The notes under the pieces are model-generated. The model did not search any database and had not been told where the DNA came from. It saw only the letters and a list, made by a program, of their open reading frames with translations. Both the position numbers and the translations under genes were made by a program. Of a DNA stretch of 64,000 nt, positions 33,352 to 40,506 are shown piece after piece. The stretch comes from F23-B02 sp045599385 (GTDB lineage Bacteria; Bacillota; Clostridia; Oscillospirales; Oscillospiraceae). The stretch is from the NCBI GenBank assembly GCA_045599385.1, contig JAZRVW010000037.1, positions 1 to 64,000 on the forward strand, read 5' to 3'. Within the stretch, counting starts at the first letter, position 1. Each line of letters begins with the position of its first letter.

Positions 33352-33519
33352 ATGCACAAAACAAACTTTCTCGTAGGAATGGGCATCGGCGTGGCAGTAG
33401 GAAGCTGTGCCGGCGCGATGCTTAAATCGGGCAAAAAGAGCCCCAAGAACGTTGTAAGCAAAACTCTCAAAACCATGGGTGACGTAGTCGAAGCTGTGTC
33501 AAGCTCCATGGGCATGTAA
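33352..33519 (+). CDS. 55-residue small protein (YtxH-like)
   Basis: The ATG follows ACGGAGGTG. The product opens MHKTNFLVGMGIGVAVGSCA, a short glycine-rich hydrophobic segment, then a basic stretch (KSGKKSPKN) and a Ser/Val/Met-rich end. This looks like a tiny YtxH-type membrane-associated protein. It lies between the YmdB-like gene and tRNA-Arg and is read toward the tRNA. Real coding is likely from the ribosome binding site; function unknown. Confidence 0.7.
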   Translation: MHKTNFLVGMGIGVAVGSCAGAMLKSGKKSPKNVVSKTLKTMGDVVEAVSSSMGM

Positions 33520-33547
33520 ATTTTTCTGCAAAAAAGCCAAAAAGCTC

Positions 33548-33576
33548 TTGCATTTCAGTTCCCGCTGTGCTATATT
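33548..33576 (+). promoter_or_regulatory. Promoter of tRNA-Arg
   Basis: TTGCAT, 17 bp and TATATT with a preceding TGC, ending 20 bp before the tRNA. Confidence 0.65.
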
Positions 33577-33596
33577 ATTTAGGCGCTAAGCAATAA

Positions 33597-33673
33597 GCGC
33601 CGCTAGCTCAGCTGGATAGAGCGTCTGGCTACGGACCAGAAGGTCAGGGGTTCGAATCCCTTGCGGCGTGCCA
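33597..33673 (+). tRNA. tRNA-Arg (anticodon ACG)
   Basis: The 77-nt tRNA with encoded CCA has acceptor GCGCCGC pairing with GCGGCGT, discriminator G, D arm AGCTCAGCTGGATAGAGC, anticodon loop CTACGGA (ACG, normally edited to ICG) and T arm GGGTTCGAATCCC. Confidence 0.96.
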
Positions 33674-33709
33674 AGAAAAAATCCTCCACCACGGTGGAGG
33701 ATTTTTTCT
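33674..33709 (+). terminator. Terminator after tRNA-Arg
   Basis: The stem AAATCCTCCACC / GGTGGAGGATTT is followed by a T run. Confidence 0.9.
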
Positions 33710-33718
33710 TCATTGTCC

Positions 33719-33733
33719 AAGGGATTCGAACCC
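33719..33733 (-). repeat. Inverted fragment of the tRNA-Arg T arm
   Basis: AAGGGATTCGAACCC is the exact reverse complement of the tRNA-Arg T arm (33648-33662). It sits 46 bp after the tRNA end. Confidence 0.75.
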
Positions 33734-33838
33734 GAAAGGGTCGGCACGTTTAGAAAACAGTCCGGTGGACTGTTTTTAGTGCCGAGGTGCGCAGAAGCTA
33801 TGCCTTGGGCACGGCAGATTTGCGCAGCAAAGCTGCTA

Positions 33839-33858
33839 AATCCCTTGCGGCGTGCCAA
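33839..33858 (+). repeat. Duplicated 3' end of tRNA-Arg
   Basis: AATCCCTTGCGGCGTGCCAA is a perfect 20-bp direct repeat of 33655-33674, which covers the tRNA 3' end. The two copies are 184 bp apart. Such a repeat looks like an attachment-site duplication or a tRNA fragment carried with a mobile sequence. Confidence 0.85.
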
Positions 33859-33898
33859 ATAAAAACACCCATCCAATCGGATGGGTGTTTTTATTTGG
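33855..33898 (+). terminator. Second terminator, following the tRNA 3' duplicate
   Basis: A perfect stem AAACACCCATCC / GGATGGGTGTTT within a longer palindrome (CCAAATAAAAA / TTTTTATTTGG). Confidence 0.85.
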
Positions 33899-34122
33899 CC
33901 GCGCGCAAGGCGCGGTAAAATCCGCTTCGCTCAATTTTTGCGAGAGGGGCAAAAGAGTCAAACCGAAGCCCAGCGAAGCGGGTTCGGTTTGAAGAGGAAG
34001 AACAACGCTGTCGGTCGATGGCATTCCGCTTACGGAATGCCGTGACCTTTCAGCGTTGTTCTGACGAAATCCCCTCTCGTGCTCTCCCCATGCAAGTCAT
34101 TTTCCCGAAAGGGTCGGCATCA
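33899..34122. repeat. Structured repeat with nested inverted repeats
   Basis: No gene is seen here. The outer arms GAGAGGGG (33942-33949) and ATCCCCTCTC (34069-34078) match the tight hairpin after tRNA-Leu, with the same TCCGCTTCGCTCAATTT before and GTGCTCTCCCCATG after. Inside the loop are further palindromes: AAACCGAA / TTCGGTTT, AACAACGCTG / CAGCGTTGTT and GGCATTCCG / CGGAATGCC. The phrase CCCGAAAGGGTCGGCA occurs at 33731 and again near 34104. Confidence 0.7.
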
Positions 34123-34145
34123 AATCATGCTAAAACATTTTTGTT

Positions 34146-34186
34146 AAAAAAGCTCACCGCCTATAACATGGCGGTGAGCTTTTTAT
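34146..34186. terminator. Terminator after the STAS gene
   Basis: The stem AAAAGCTCACCGCC / GGCGGTGAGCTTTT is followed by T in both directions. It ends the minus-strand STAS operon. Confidence 0.88.
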
Positions 34187-34219
34187 CATATTATCAGGTG
34201 TAGAATGTGCACATTCCGG

Positions 34220-34516
34220 TTATTCGACTGTCAGGATATCGCAGAAGCCCGTAATCTCAAAAATTTCCATGATGTCCTCATTCACGTTTATGAGCTTCAT
34301 GCTTCCCTGCTTGTTCATGCGCTTCTGTGCCGCCAGCAAAACGCGGAGGCCTGCAGAGGATATGTACTCAAGCTCCTTGAAGTCAAATTCAAGCTCCGTG
34401 ATTTCGTCAAGCTCATTCAGCAGCATCTCGTCAAGCTCAGGTGCGGTTGTGGTGTCAAGTCTGCCGGTAAGGGCAAGGCTCATCTTGTTTTCTTCTTTAT
34501 TCTTTGCAATTACCAT
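34220..34516 (-). CDS. STAS-domain anti-sigma factor antagonist
   Basis: The protein has 98 residues from the ATG at 34516 (AAAGGAG before it). It is a single STAS domain with LDTTTAPELDEMLL and the phosphorylation-site region LEYISSAGLRVLLAA, in which the second Ser is the usual target. It lies 20 bp after the gene for a SpoIIE-type phosphatase with its own HATPase domain, so it is probably the substrate of both activities, as in SpoIIAA/RsbV switching. Confidence 0.92.
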   Translation of the reverse strand: MVIAKNKEENKMSLALTGRLDTTTAPELDEMLLNELDEITELEFDFKELEYISSAGLRVLLAAQKRMNKQGSMKLINVNEDIMEIFEITGFCDILTVE

Positions 34517-34536
34517 ATCATTTCTCCTTTGCAAAA

Positions 34537-37356
34537 TCAGTACAGCTTCTTGATTGTCAGAATATTCTTTCCGTTTTCATACTTGTATTTCATATCGTCC
34601 ATGGTTTTCTTTACGACGAAGATACCGAGACCGCCGATAGAGCGCTCCTCAGCCGTCAGGCTGGTGTCAGGGTCGGTGTTTGTCAGCGGGTTATAGGGTA
34701 CTCCCTCGTCCTCAAAGCGCAGGTAAACGCATCTCGGCTCTTCCTTGGCGATGAACTTCAATGCCACGGGACCGCGTTTTCCCGTATAAGCATATTTTAC
34801 GATATTGCTGAATATTTCGTCAATCGCAACGCAGATCTGCATTGTGGATTTCATGGGGAAGTCAAGCTTTTCAAGCTCGGTTTCAACAAACTCCGTTACA
34901 GCGGGAATATTTTCAATTGTTGCCTCTTCAAAGCGTATTGAAGGAACGGGAGGCTCGCCGATGTATTTCAGTGCAACCATAGTTATATCATCAAACTGGG
35001 GAGCTTCGCCCACGAATTCATCAACATCGCTCTTGACGAATTTGCACAGCTGCTCCATATTTTCAAATTCGCGGGAATTTACTGCATTCAGCAGACGTTC
35101 CTCACCATAAAGCTCGTTGTCGGCATTTGTTGCCTCGGTCACGCCGTCGGTATAGAGATAAATGACATCGCCGGGGACAAGCTGAAGCTCCTGGGTCTTA
35201 TACTTAAAGCCCTCAATGCCTGCAAGGACAAAGCCCGCCCGTGAGCGAAGATACTCGAAGCTGCCGTCGGCATGGCGTACAAGAGGCGGATTGTGGCCTG
35301 CGTTTGCAAACTGCAGAAGACCTGAATCAAGGTTCATGCTGCCCTGCCATGCGGTTACGAACATTCCCGCATCGTTGCCCTCGCACAGCGCATTGTTGCC
35401 CATTGTGAAAACATCGCTGAGCGGAGCGTCCATTTCCGTAAGTGTCTTGAGCTCGGTCTTTGCGCGCATCATAAACATTGCGGCGGGGATTCCCTTGCCC
35501 GACACGTCGGCGACAAGGACGTTCAGCGTGTTGTCCGTCAAATAGAAGTCGTAGAAGTCGCCGCCGACTTCCCTTGCGGGATTCATAATCGCGTAAATAT
35601 CAAAATCCTTGCGCTTGGGAAATGCGGGGAAAACGTTCGGAAGTGCCGATGCCTGAATGCTCTTGGCAAATTCAAGCTCTGCGTCAATTCTCGCGGCAGC
35701 CTCGTCAATATACCGCTTCAGAGTATCAACCGTTGCGTTGATATCGTCCGACAGCGAGGCAAATTCACGGTTAGTACGGACATTGACAACCTCGTCCAGA
35801 TCACCGCCCGTGATTTTTGCCAGCGACTTGTTGACATCGGTAATGCGGTTTACGACAACCTTCTTAATCAGCATGTATATAAGTCCGAACAGAACCGCAA
35901 ATATAATAATTTCAAGGAATACGTTTACATACAGGGAAACGTCACGTTCGTTCAGCGCCTCTTGCTCAGGCAGAACGGATACAATGTAGTACCCTTCGGA
36001 AACGCAGTAGCTTGCGCGGCACATTTCTTTGTTAATCGAGGTTATAACGGTAGCGCCCGCATCATGCTTAACAAGCTCTTCAACATCTTCATTCAGCGTT
36101 CCCGAATCAATTGTCTTCGGTGAACTGATAACCTCAAAGTTTTCGTTGACTATAAGAATATAGCCCGTTTTTCCCACATGGTCATTCTTTGTAAGGTCAA
36201 CAACCTCATTATCAATGTACGCCTGAAGATGTTCGGCATCGTAGCCGACCTGAACAAAGCCGCTGTCAGTGCTGACGCCTGCATATTTTCTTATGCTGTT
36301 CTGCTCACCTGCTGTGGGAGTTGCATTCATGCGGTAGCCCTGAACGTACTCGGTCTCTCCTCTTGTCAGACACATGAAGCCTTTGGATTCCTCATAATCT
36401 GCGGCATTTGCTCCGATGTTTTCGCTTACGGAGCTGTCCGTTACCGTTCCGCTGAGGTCAAAGATGTTGACTTCGGCAACACCGTAAGCTTCCGCAATCT
36501 CATTTAAATCTTCATATTCTGTTCTTTTCGCAATTTCGCGGGTTATATTCAGGAGATTTTTGTTCGACGCGTCTTCAATGTCCTGGGCGGTGCCGTCAAT
36601 GGCAAGGGAAAGCAGCGAATCCGCCTGGTCATCTGCAATTTTGTTCTGAAGCTTGAATACGAAGAAGGTGGATATGCAGAAGGCAAATGCAACCGCAACC
36701 AGCAGCCAGCGCTGTATTGTCTGGGAAATACGGGTGCCCTTCTTTTTCTTTTCCTTTGAAATATCACCGGCAAGCAGCGCCACCGTGACGGCTGCGAGGA
36801 ATACCGACAAGCCGTTTGCTGTGACCATAGGAATTGTGCAGGACCTGATGACGTCCATAGCCGCATCGGGACTCGCCATGTTTGTGACAAAAACCATGGT
36901 AACATGAAAAACTTCCATTACAACGCCGATTGCAAAGGAAATCACCCAGCCCGGTCTTCTGTCCTCAAACATATATTTGCGCAGTGCCGCGGAATATATA
37001 CCTGCGAACATAGTTGAAACCGTGCAGGCAACGCGGGTAAAGGTACCGATGCCCCATGCTACCGCGATCCATCTCTCCGCCGCACCGATTACACCTGCAA
37101 TCAGGCCCGCAGGCGCACCGAAGAGAAGACCCGCGATAAGAACCGCGGCATCTCGGCAGTTTACCTGCGCTCCGTTCATGGGTATGCCCCATTCGGTGCC
37201 GACAATCGCCAGCGCACCGAATAATACACCGTAAATCGTCTGCTTGACCCAGCGGCTTAATTTACCGAAAGCCGTTTTTTTGTCGAGCTGATACAGCACT
37301 ACCGCGGCAATGACCGGCAGCATTACTGCTATTGACAGTTTCATATATGAAGTCAT
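34537..37356 (-). CDS. Membrane sensor with SpoIIE-type phosphatase and fused HATPase kinase
   Basis: The protein has 939 residues from the ATG at 37356 (AGGAGAG before it). Order: five to six membrane helices of the 5TM-5TMR_LYT kind (about 1-200), a membrane helix, an extracytoplasmic sensor region (about 240-480), another helix, HAMP-like linker, coiled-coil, PP2C-like SpoIIE domain with DIYAIMNPAREVGGDFYDF and ADVSGKGIPAAMFM, and a C-terminal HATPase with QICVAIDEIFSNIVKYAY and GGLGIFVVKK. It combines phosphatase and serine kinase types normally on separate proteins, next to a STAS gene. The stimulus is unknown. Confidence 0.9.
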   Translation of the reverse strand: MTSYMKLSIAVMLPVIAAVVLYQLDKKTAFGKLSRWVKQTIYGVLFGALAIVGTEWGIPMNGAQVNCRDAAVLIAGLLFGAPAGLIAGVIGAAERWIAVAWGIGTFTRVACTVSTMFAGIYSAALRKYMFEDRRPGWVISFAIGVVMEVFHVTMVFVTNMASPDAAMDVIRSCTIPMVTANGLSVFLAAVTVALLAGDISKEKKKKGTRISQTIQRWLLVAVAFAFCISTFFVFKLQNKIADDQADSLLSLAIDGTAQDIEDASNKNLLNITREIAKRTEYEDLNEIAEAYGVAEVNIFDLSGTVTDSSVSENIGANAADYEESKGFMCLTRGETEYVQGYRMNATPTAGEQNSIRKYAGVSTDSGFVQVGYDAEHLQAYIDNEVVDLTKNDHVGKTGYILIVNENFEVISSPKTIDSGTLNEDVEELVKHDAGATVITSINKEMCRASYCVSEGYYIVSVLPEQEALNERDVSLYVNVFLEIIIFAVLFGLIYMLIKKVVVNRITDVNKSLAKITGGDLDEVVNVRTNREFASLSDDINATVDTLKRYIDEAAARIDAELEFAKSIQASALPNVFPAFPKRKDFDIYAIMNPAREVGGDFYDFYLTDNTLNVLVADVSGKGIPAAMFMMRAKTELKTLTEMDAPLSDVFTMGNNALCEGNDAGMFVTAWQGSMNLDSGLLQFANAGHNPPLVRHADGSFEYLRSRAGFVLAGIEGFKYKTQELQLVPGDVIYLYTDGVTEATNADNELYGEERLLNAVNSREFENMEQLCKFVKSDVDEFVGEAPQFDDITMVALKYIGEPPVPSIRFEEATIENIPAVTEFVETELEKLDFPMKSTMQICVAIDEIFSNIVKYAYTGKRGPVALKFIAKEEPRCVYLRFEDEGVPYNPLTNTDPDTSLTAEERSIGGLGIFVVKKTMDDMKYKYENGKNILTIKKLY

Positions 37357-37505
37357 ATATACTCTCCTATGGGTTATGTTGAAAGCTGAACATATTTGCA
37401 ATACTATATCATTATAATTATATAATACCATATAAAAAAACACAAGAGGAAACGCCATATTAAGTACGGCACACGGAATGCAGCTTTATACTAATCTCCG
37501 ATAAT

Positions 37506-37539
37506 AAATAAAAAAGTGCCCTTGGGCACTTTTTTATTT
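37506..37539. terminator. Terminator downstream of the DUF364 gene
   Basis: The stem AAAAAGTGCCC / GGGCACTTTTT has a short loop. It lies at the end of the minus-strand DUF364 gene. Confidence 0.88.
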
Positions 37540-38310
37540 AAGCTTTACTATCTTTTTTTCCGAATATGCCTTAAGCTGCGCTATGCCTCCGCCGAGGGAA
37601 ACGGCGCGGAAAATCTCATCCTTGCATTCGGGCTTCCAGTACGTTCCCGCAAGGGCCGTCACGTTTGTGTTTCTCCAGCCCTCCGCAATCATGGGCGTTG
37701 AGGAGCCTGCGATAACCACCTTCTCCGCATTTGCGCACATCTCCAGAAGTCCGTCAATGCTGCCGTTAATGGTGCTTGAACCCGTGATTATAACCTTATT
37801 GCAAAGGGGCAGAAGCTCTTCCTCAAGCTCTGTGGGCAGAACTCTGTCATCTCCATAATAGGAGAAAACTCCCTGGTCAAATATATGCAGTTTCCCCACT
37901 TTGCCCATTAATTGCTTAGCAATTGGTTTTATAAGCCCCACCATTCCCACAACATCGTTTTCGGCGGGGTTCATTCCGAAGGCATCGGAGCTGTCATCGT
38001 CCACAACATCGGGCATGAGCGAAGCAGCCGCAGTCAGCACAGCGTCACCGATTGCACGGCGCACATCGTCCGTTCCCCCGACATATAGCTCTGCCGCCTC
38101 TTCTGCGGGAGCGCCGATTAAATCCGCGGCAAAGCCGAAGGCGGCGCACTCAGGCGGAAGCTCATTGCGCAGTATATATGAAACGCCTATACTGCCGTCG
38201 CTGAGTCTGCAGGCCGCAAGCGATATGCCGATGACAATATCGTCCACCGTTTTACCCGTAAGATATGGTCTTGCGGCATTAAGTATCTGATTTTTCACGG
38301 AGTTTTTCAT
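37534..38310 (-). CDS. DUF364/DUF4213 heavy-metal chelation-domain protein
   Basis: The protein has 258 residues from the ATG at 38310 (AAAGGGGAG before it). It resembles the DUF364 family, whose C-terminal part is described as a heavy-metal chelation domain: VGMVGLIKPIAKQL, VIITGSSTINGS and the SSTPMI region. Function is not established; relatives sit near molybdopterin or metal-cofactor genes in other genomes. None is nearby here. The upstream frame to 38412 is not supported by a ribosome binding site. Confidence 0.82.
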   Translation of the reverse strand: MKNSVKNQILNAARPYLTGKTVDDIVIGISLAACRLSDGSIGVSYILRNELPPECAAFGFAADLIGAPAEEAAELYVGGTDDVRRAIGDAVLTAAASLMPDVVDDDSSDAFGMNPAENDVVGMVGLIKPIAKQLMGKVGKLHIFDQGVFSYYGDDRVLPTELEEELLPLCNKVIITGSSTINGSIDGLLEMCANAEKVVIAGSSTPMIAEGWRNTNVTALAGTYWKPECKDEIFRAVSLGGGIAQLKAYSEKKIVKLK

Positions 38311-38471
38311 ATTGTTTCTCCCCTTTTCATACATAAAGATTAACACACGGCAGACGTTTTTACAACAAATTGTACGCAGAAGCGGACTTTTATATAAAGC
38401 GTCAATTGACATTGCGGTAATATTAAACTATTCTAATAAGGTAATATATACTCGAAAAGAGGCTGTTTATC

Positions 38472-39719
38472 ATGATAATGGATTGTGAGAAATACATAGG
38501 CAAATGCGTCTGCGGCAGAGAGCACGTACTTGAAACCAAGCTTGTTGTCGTGGAGTCCGGCGCAATAAAGAGCTTTGAAAAGTACATGGCCGATGTCGGT
38601 CTTGCAGGTAAAAAAAGAGCCGTGGTTTACGACTCCGTTATCTATAAGCTCACCGAGGGCAAGCACGTTTTTGCCGACCAGGAAATCGTACTCGAGTCCC
38701 AGGGGCTTCGCGCAGAGGACGTTCTCATTGAGGACATGATGGCAAAGCTGGACAGTGACATTGAGGTCATTGTGGCCTACGGCGCAGGCACCATCATGGA
38801 CTTCGGCCGCTACCCTGCATATAAGCTGGGCATTCCCTTTGTGGCAATTCCCACCCTTGCCTCCTCCGACGGCTTCACCGCCAACATCTGCTCCGCAATC
38901 ATAAACGGTCAGAAAAAGAGCACTCCCATGTGCGCTCCCGTTCTCGTTGTCACCGACCTTGACATTATAAGCGGCGCTCCTGCACGTCTTGTTTCCAGCG
39001 GCATAAACGACATCCTTGCAAAGTACATCTCCCTTGTGGACTGGAAAATCGCGAAAATCGTTGACGGCGAATACTTCTGCCCCATGGTTTGCGAGCTTGC
39101 GCAGGAGGCTCTTGACATTATGCGCGAGGCAGCCGACAAGTACGCCGCAACGGGCGTTGCAGACCACGAGGCCATGACCATGGCCCAGATGAAGAGCGGA
39201 CTCACCATGCAGCTTCTCAACCACTCCCGTGCCGCCAGCGGTGCCGAGCATCTCATGGCTCACCTTGTGGAGATGCACCCTCCCCGCTTTGAAGAGGCCG
39301 AGGGCATTCACGGTGAATGCGTCGGTGTCGGCACCTTTGCCTGCGTGAAGAAGTATCACGAGCTTGCGGCAAAGGGAACGCCCAAGGCCAAGGCCTTTCA
39401 GCCTCTGACTGACGAGTGGATTACCGAAAAGTTCGGTGAAAATCTGGCCGCGGGCATCATTAAGGAAAACGCTGAGGACATTCTCGGCACCTTCGACCCG
39501 CAGAACATCGTCGACCACTGGGACGAAATCAAGGCGCTTATTGATGAAATTCCTCCCGTTGAGGAAATGGAAGCTCTGTACAATGCCTGCAGCTGCAAAT
39601 ATCTTCCCGAGCATGTGGGCATCAAGCCCGAGCTTTCCGAGGAAATGCTCACCATTTCCGCCGCAATCCGCAACCGCCTTACCCTTATCCGCATGATGAG
39701 AGTTCTTGATTTTGAATAA
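38472..39719 (+). CDS. sn-Glycerol-1-phosphate dehydrogenase-like protein (AraM/EgsA type)
   Basis: The protein has 415 residues with the iron-containing/glycerol dehydrogenase fold. VAYGAGTIMDFGRYPAY corresponds to the NAD-binding GGGSxxD region, IPTLASSDGFT to the substrate/metal site, and the AEHLMAHLVE and HGECVGVG His residues to further metal ligands. AraM-type enzymes reduce dihydroxyacetone phosphate to sn-glycerol-1-phosphate. Two Met codons (38472 and 38478) are possible starts. No archaeal-type lipid gene is nearby, so a role outside lipids is possible. Confidence 0.85.
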   Translation: MIMDCEKYIGKCVCGREHVLETKLVVVESGAIKSFEKYMADVGLAGKKRAVVYDSVIYKLTEGKHVFADQEIVLESQGLRAEDVLIEDMMAKLDSDIEVIVAYGAGTIMDFGRYPAYKLGIPFVAIPTLASSDGFTANICSAIINGQKKSTPMCAPVLVVTDLDIISGAPARLVSSGINDILAKYISLVDWKIAKIVDGEYFCPMVCELAQEALDIMREAADKYAATGVADHEAMTMAQMKSGLTMQLLNHSRAASGAEHLMAHLVEMHPPRFEEAEGIHGECVGVGTFACVKKYHELAAKGTPKAKAFQPLTDEWITEKFGENLAAGIIKENAEDILGTFDPQNIVDHWDEIKALIDEIPPVEEMEALYNACSCKYLPEHVGIKPELSEEMLTISAAIRNRLTLIRMMRVLDFE

Positions 39720-39726
39720 GCGAAAC

Positions 39727-39770
39727 AAAAAGCCGCTGTCTATATCACTGGACGGCGGCTTTATTTTTTC
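39727..39770 (+). terminator. Terminator after the AraM-like gene
   Basis: The stem AAAGCCGCTGTC / GACGGCGGCTTT (one wobble) is followed by ATTTTTTC. Confidence 0.78.
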
Positions 39771-39902
39771 TTAAACTTTTTGAACAATTTAATGTATTTT
39801 GTGGAATAATGCAAAAAATTTTCAATATGTTGTAATATTACGCAAATAGTCGCGTCATTAAGGGTGAAAGCAATAATAAATCACGAAAAGGAGGACATAA
39901 CA

Positions 39903-39968
39903 ATGGTCGGCTTCGTAGTAGCAAATTGGCTTTTCTGGGAAGTATTTGTTCAGTTCATCGTTTTCTGA
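39903..39968 (+). CDS. Hydrophobic micropeptide A (21 residues)
   Basis: AAAAGGAGG lies 7 bp before the ATG. The peptide starts MVGFVVANWLFWE and ends FIVF; nearly all residues are hydrophobic or aromatic. It shares the pattern GFxxANxxFW(E/D)...IVF with the next ORF, 50 bp downstream. Two adjacent paralogues with consensus ribosome binding sites argue that both are translated. No family is recognised. It is too short for ordinary gene callers. A membrane-inserted peptide is likely (inference). Confidence 0.6.
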   Translation: MVGFVVANWLFWEVFVQFIVF

Positions 39969-40018
39969 TTTAACACCCCATCATAATTAGTTTATTATTT
40001 TTATAGGAGGAAAGACAA

Positions 40019-40087
40019 ATGATTAAACTCGGTTGGCTCGGCTTCAAGCTTGCAAACTTCATTTTCTGGGACATCATTGTTTTCTGA
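40019..40087 (+). CDS. Hydrophobic micropeptide B (22 residues)
   Basis: ATAGGAGGAAAGACAA precedes the ATG. The peptide reads MIKLGWLGFKLANFIFWD then IIVF, sharing GFxxANxxFW(E/D) and IVF with micropeptide A. It is followed directly by a strong terminator. The short intergenic run between A and B has no promoter-like sequence, so they are probably one transcript. The duplication plus the preserved pattern suggests selection on the peptide. Function unknown; a toxin, membrane-active or transporter-associated peptide is possible. Confidence 0.6.
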   Translation: MIKLGWLGFKLANFIFWDIIVF

Positions 40088-40095
40088 TTTTGAAT

Positions 40096-40129
40096 AAAAA
40101 AGGCCGTTCCGAAAGGAACGGTCTTTTTT
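40096..40129 (+). terminator. Terminator after the micropeptide pair
   Basis: The stem GGCCGTTCC / GGAACGGTC has a GAAA loop and a TTTTTT tail. Confidence 0.9.
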
Positions 40130-40137
40130 ACGGTATC

Positions 40138-40173
40138 AAAAAATATCCACACCTCTCGGTGTGGATATTTTTT
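40138..40173 (-). terminator. Terminator after the 48-residue membrane peptide
   Basis: The stem AAATATCCACACC / GGTGTGGATATTT has a TCTC loop. It lies directly after the minus-strand stop codon. Confidence 0.9.
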
Positions 40174-40175
40174 AT

Positions 40176-40322
40176 TTACAGTCTGTTGTCGCGGTCAAGG
40201 CTGTCATAGTGTGCCATCATGGGCTTTTCCAAAGCTTTTACAAGCTTTGTGTCCAGATTGCACCAGTAAATGACCTGAGTGGCAAGGAAGGCTGCGCCGA
40301 GAGCGATAAATATTTTTTTCAT
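40176..40322 (-). CDS. 48-residue single-pass membrane peptide
   Basis: TTTGAGGA lies 7 bp before the ATG. The product starts MKKIFIALGAAFLATQVIYW, a short signal-anchor-like helix, then a charged tail ending SLDRDNRL. It has its own terminator. No family is recognised. It faces the micropeptide pair tail to tail, and the dehydratase genes lie upstream on the same strand, about 185 bp away, so it could be a distal part of that transcript. Confidence 0.65.
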   Translation of the reverse strand: MKKIFIALGAAFLATQVIYWCNLDTKLVKALEKPMMAHYDSLDRDNRL

Positions 40323-40506
40323 AATACAATCCTCAAAAACAAAATATCAAACCTCGTAGAGTTTCGCGTCCGCAGATGCGAAATAAATTTCAATCATTTT
40401 TTGCCGCGACATGTGCGTGGCAAAAAATACTTCTCGCGAGCAAACGTGCGAGCGAAGCGAGTGCAAGCCTCTCTCGTGGAAGTGCTTGCACTTTCACGAA
40501 ATATTT

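Noticed and set aside
33597..33858. Integrated genomic island with attachment sites at tRNA-Arg
   Set aside because: The 20-bp repeats are only 184 bp apart and no integrase is present, so there is no room for an element; a scar or repeat is more likely.
33586..33876. Minus-strand ORF over tRNA-Arg with the phrase GIRTPDLLVRSQTLYPAEL
   Set aside because: This is the well-known false protein produced by reading tRNA sequence antisense.
40096..40129. REP copy near the micropeptides (GTTCCGAAAGGAACGGTC)
   Set aside because: It shares the GGAACGGTC half-arm, but the sequence has a GAAA loop and T run and works as an ordinary terminator.
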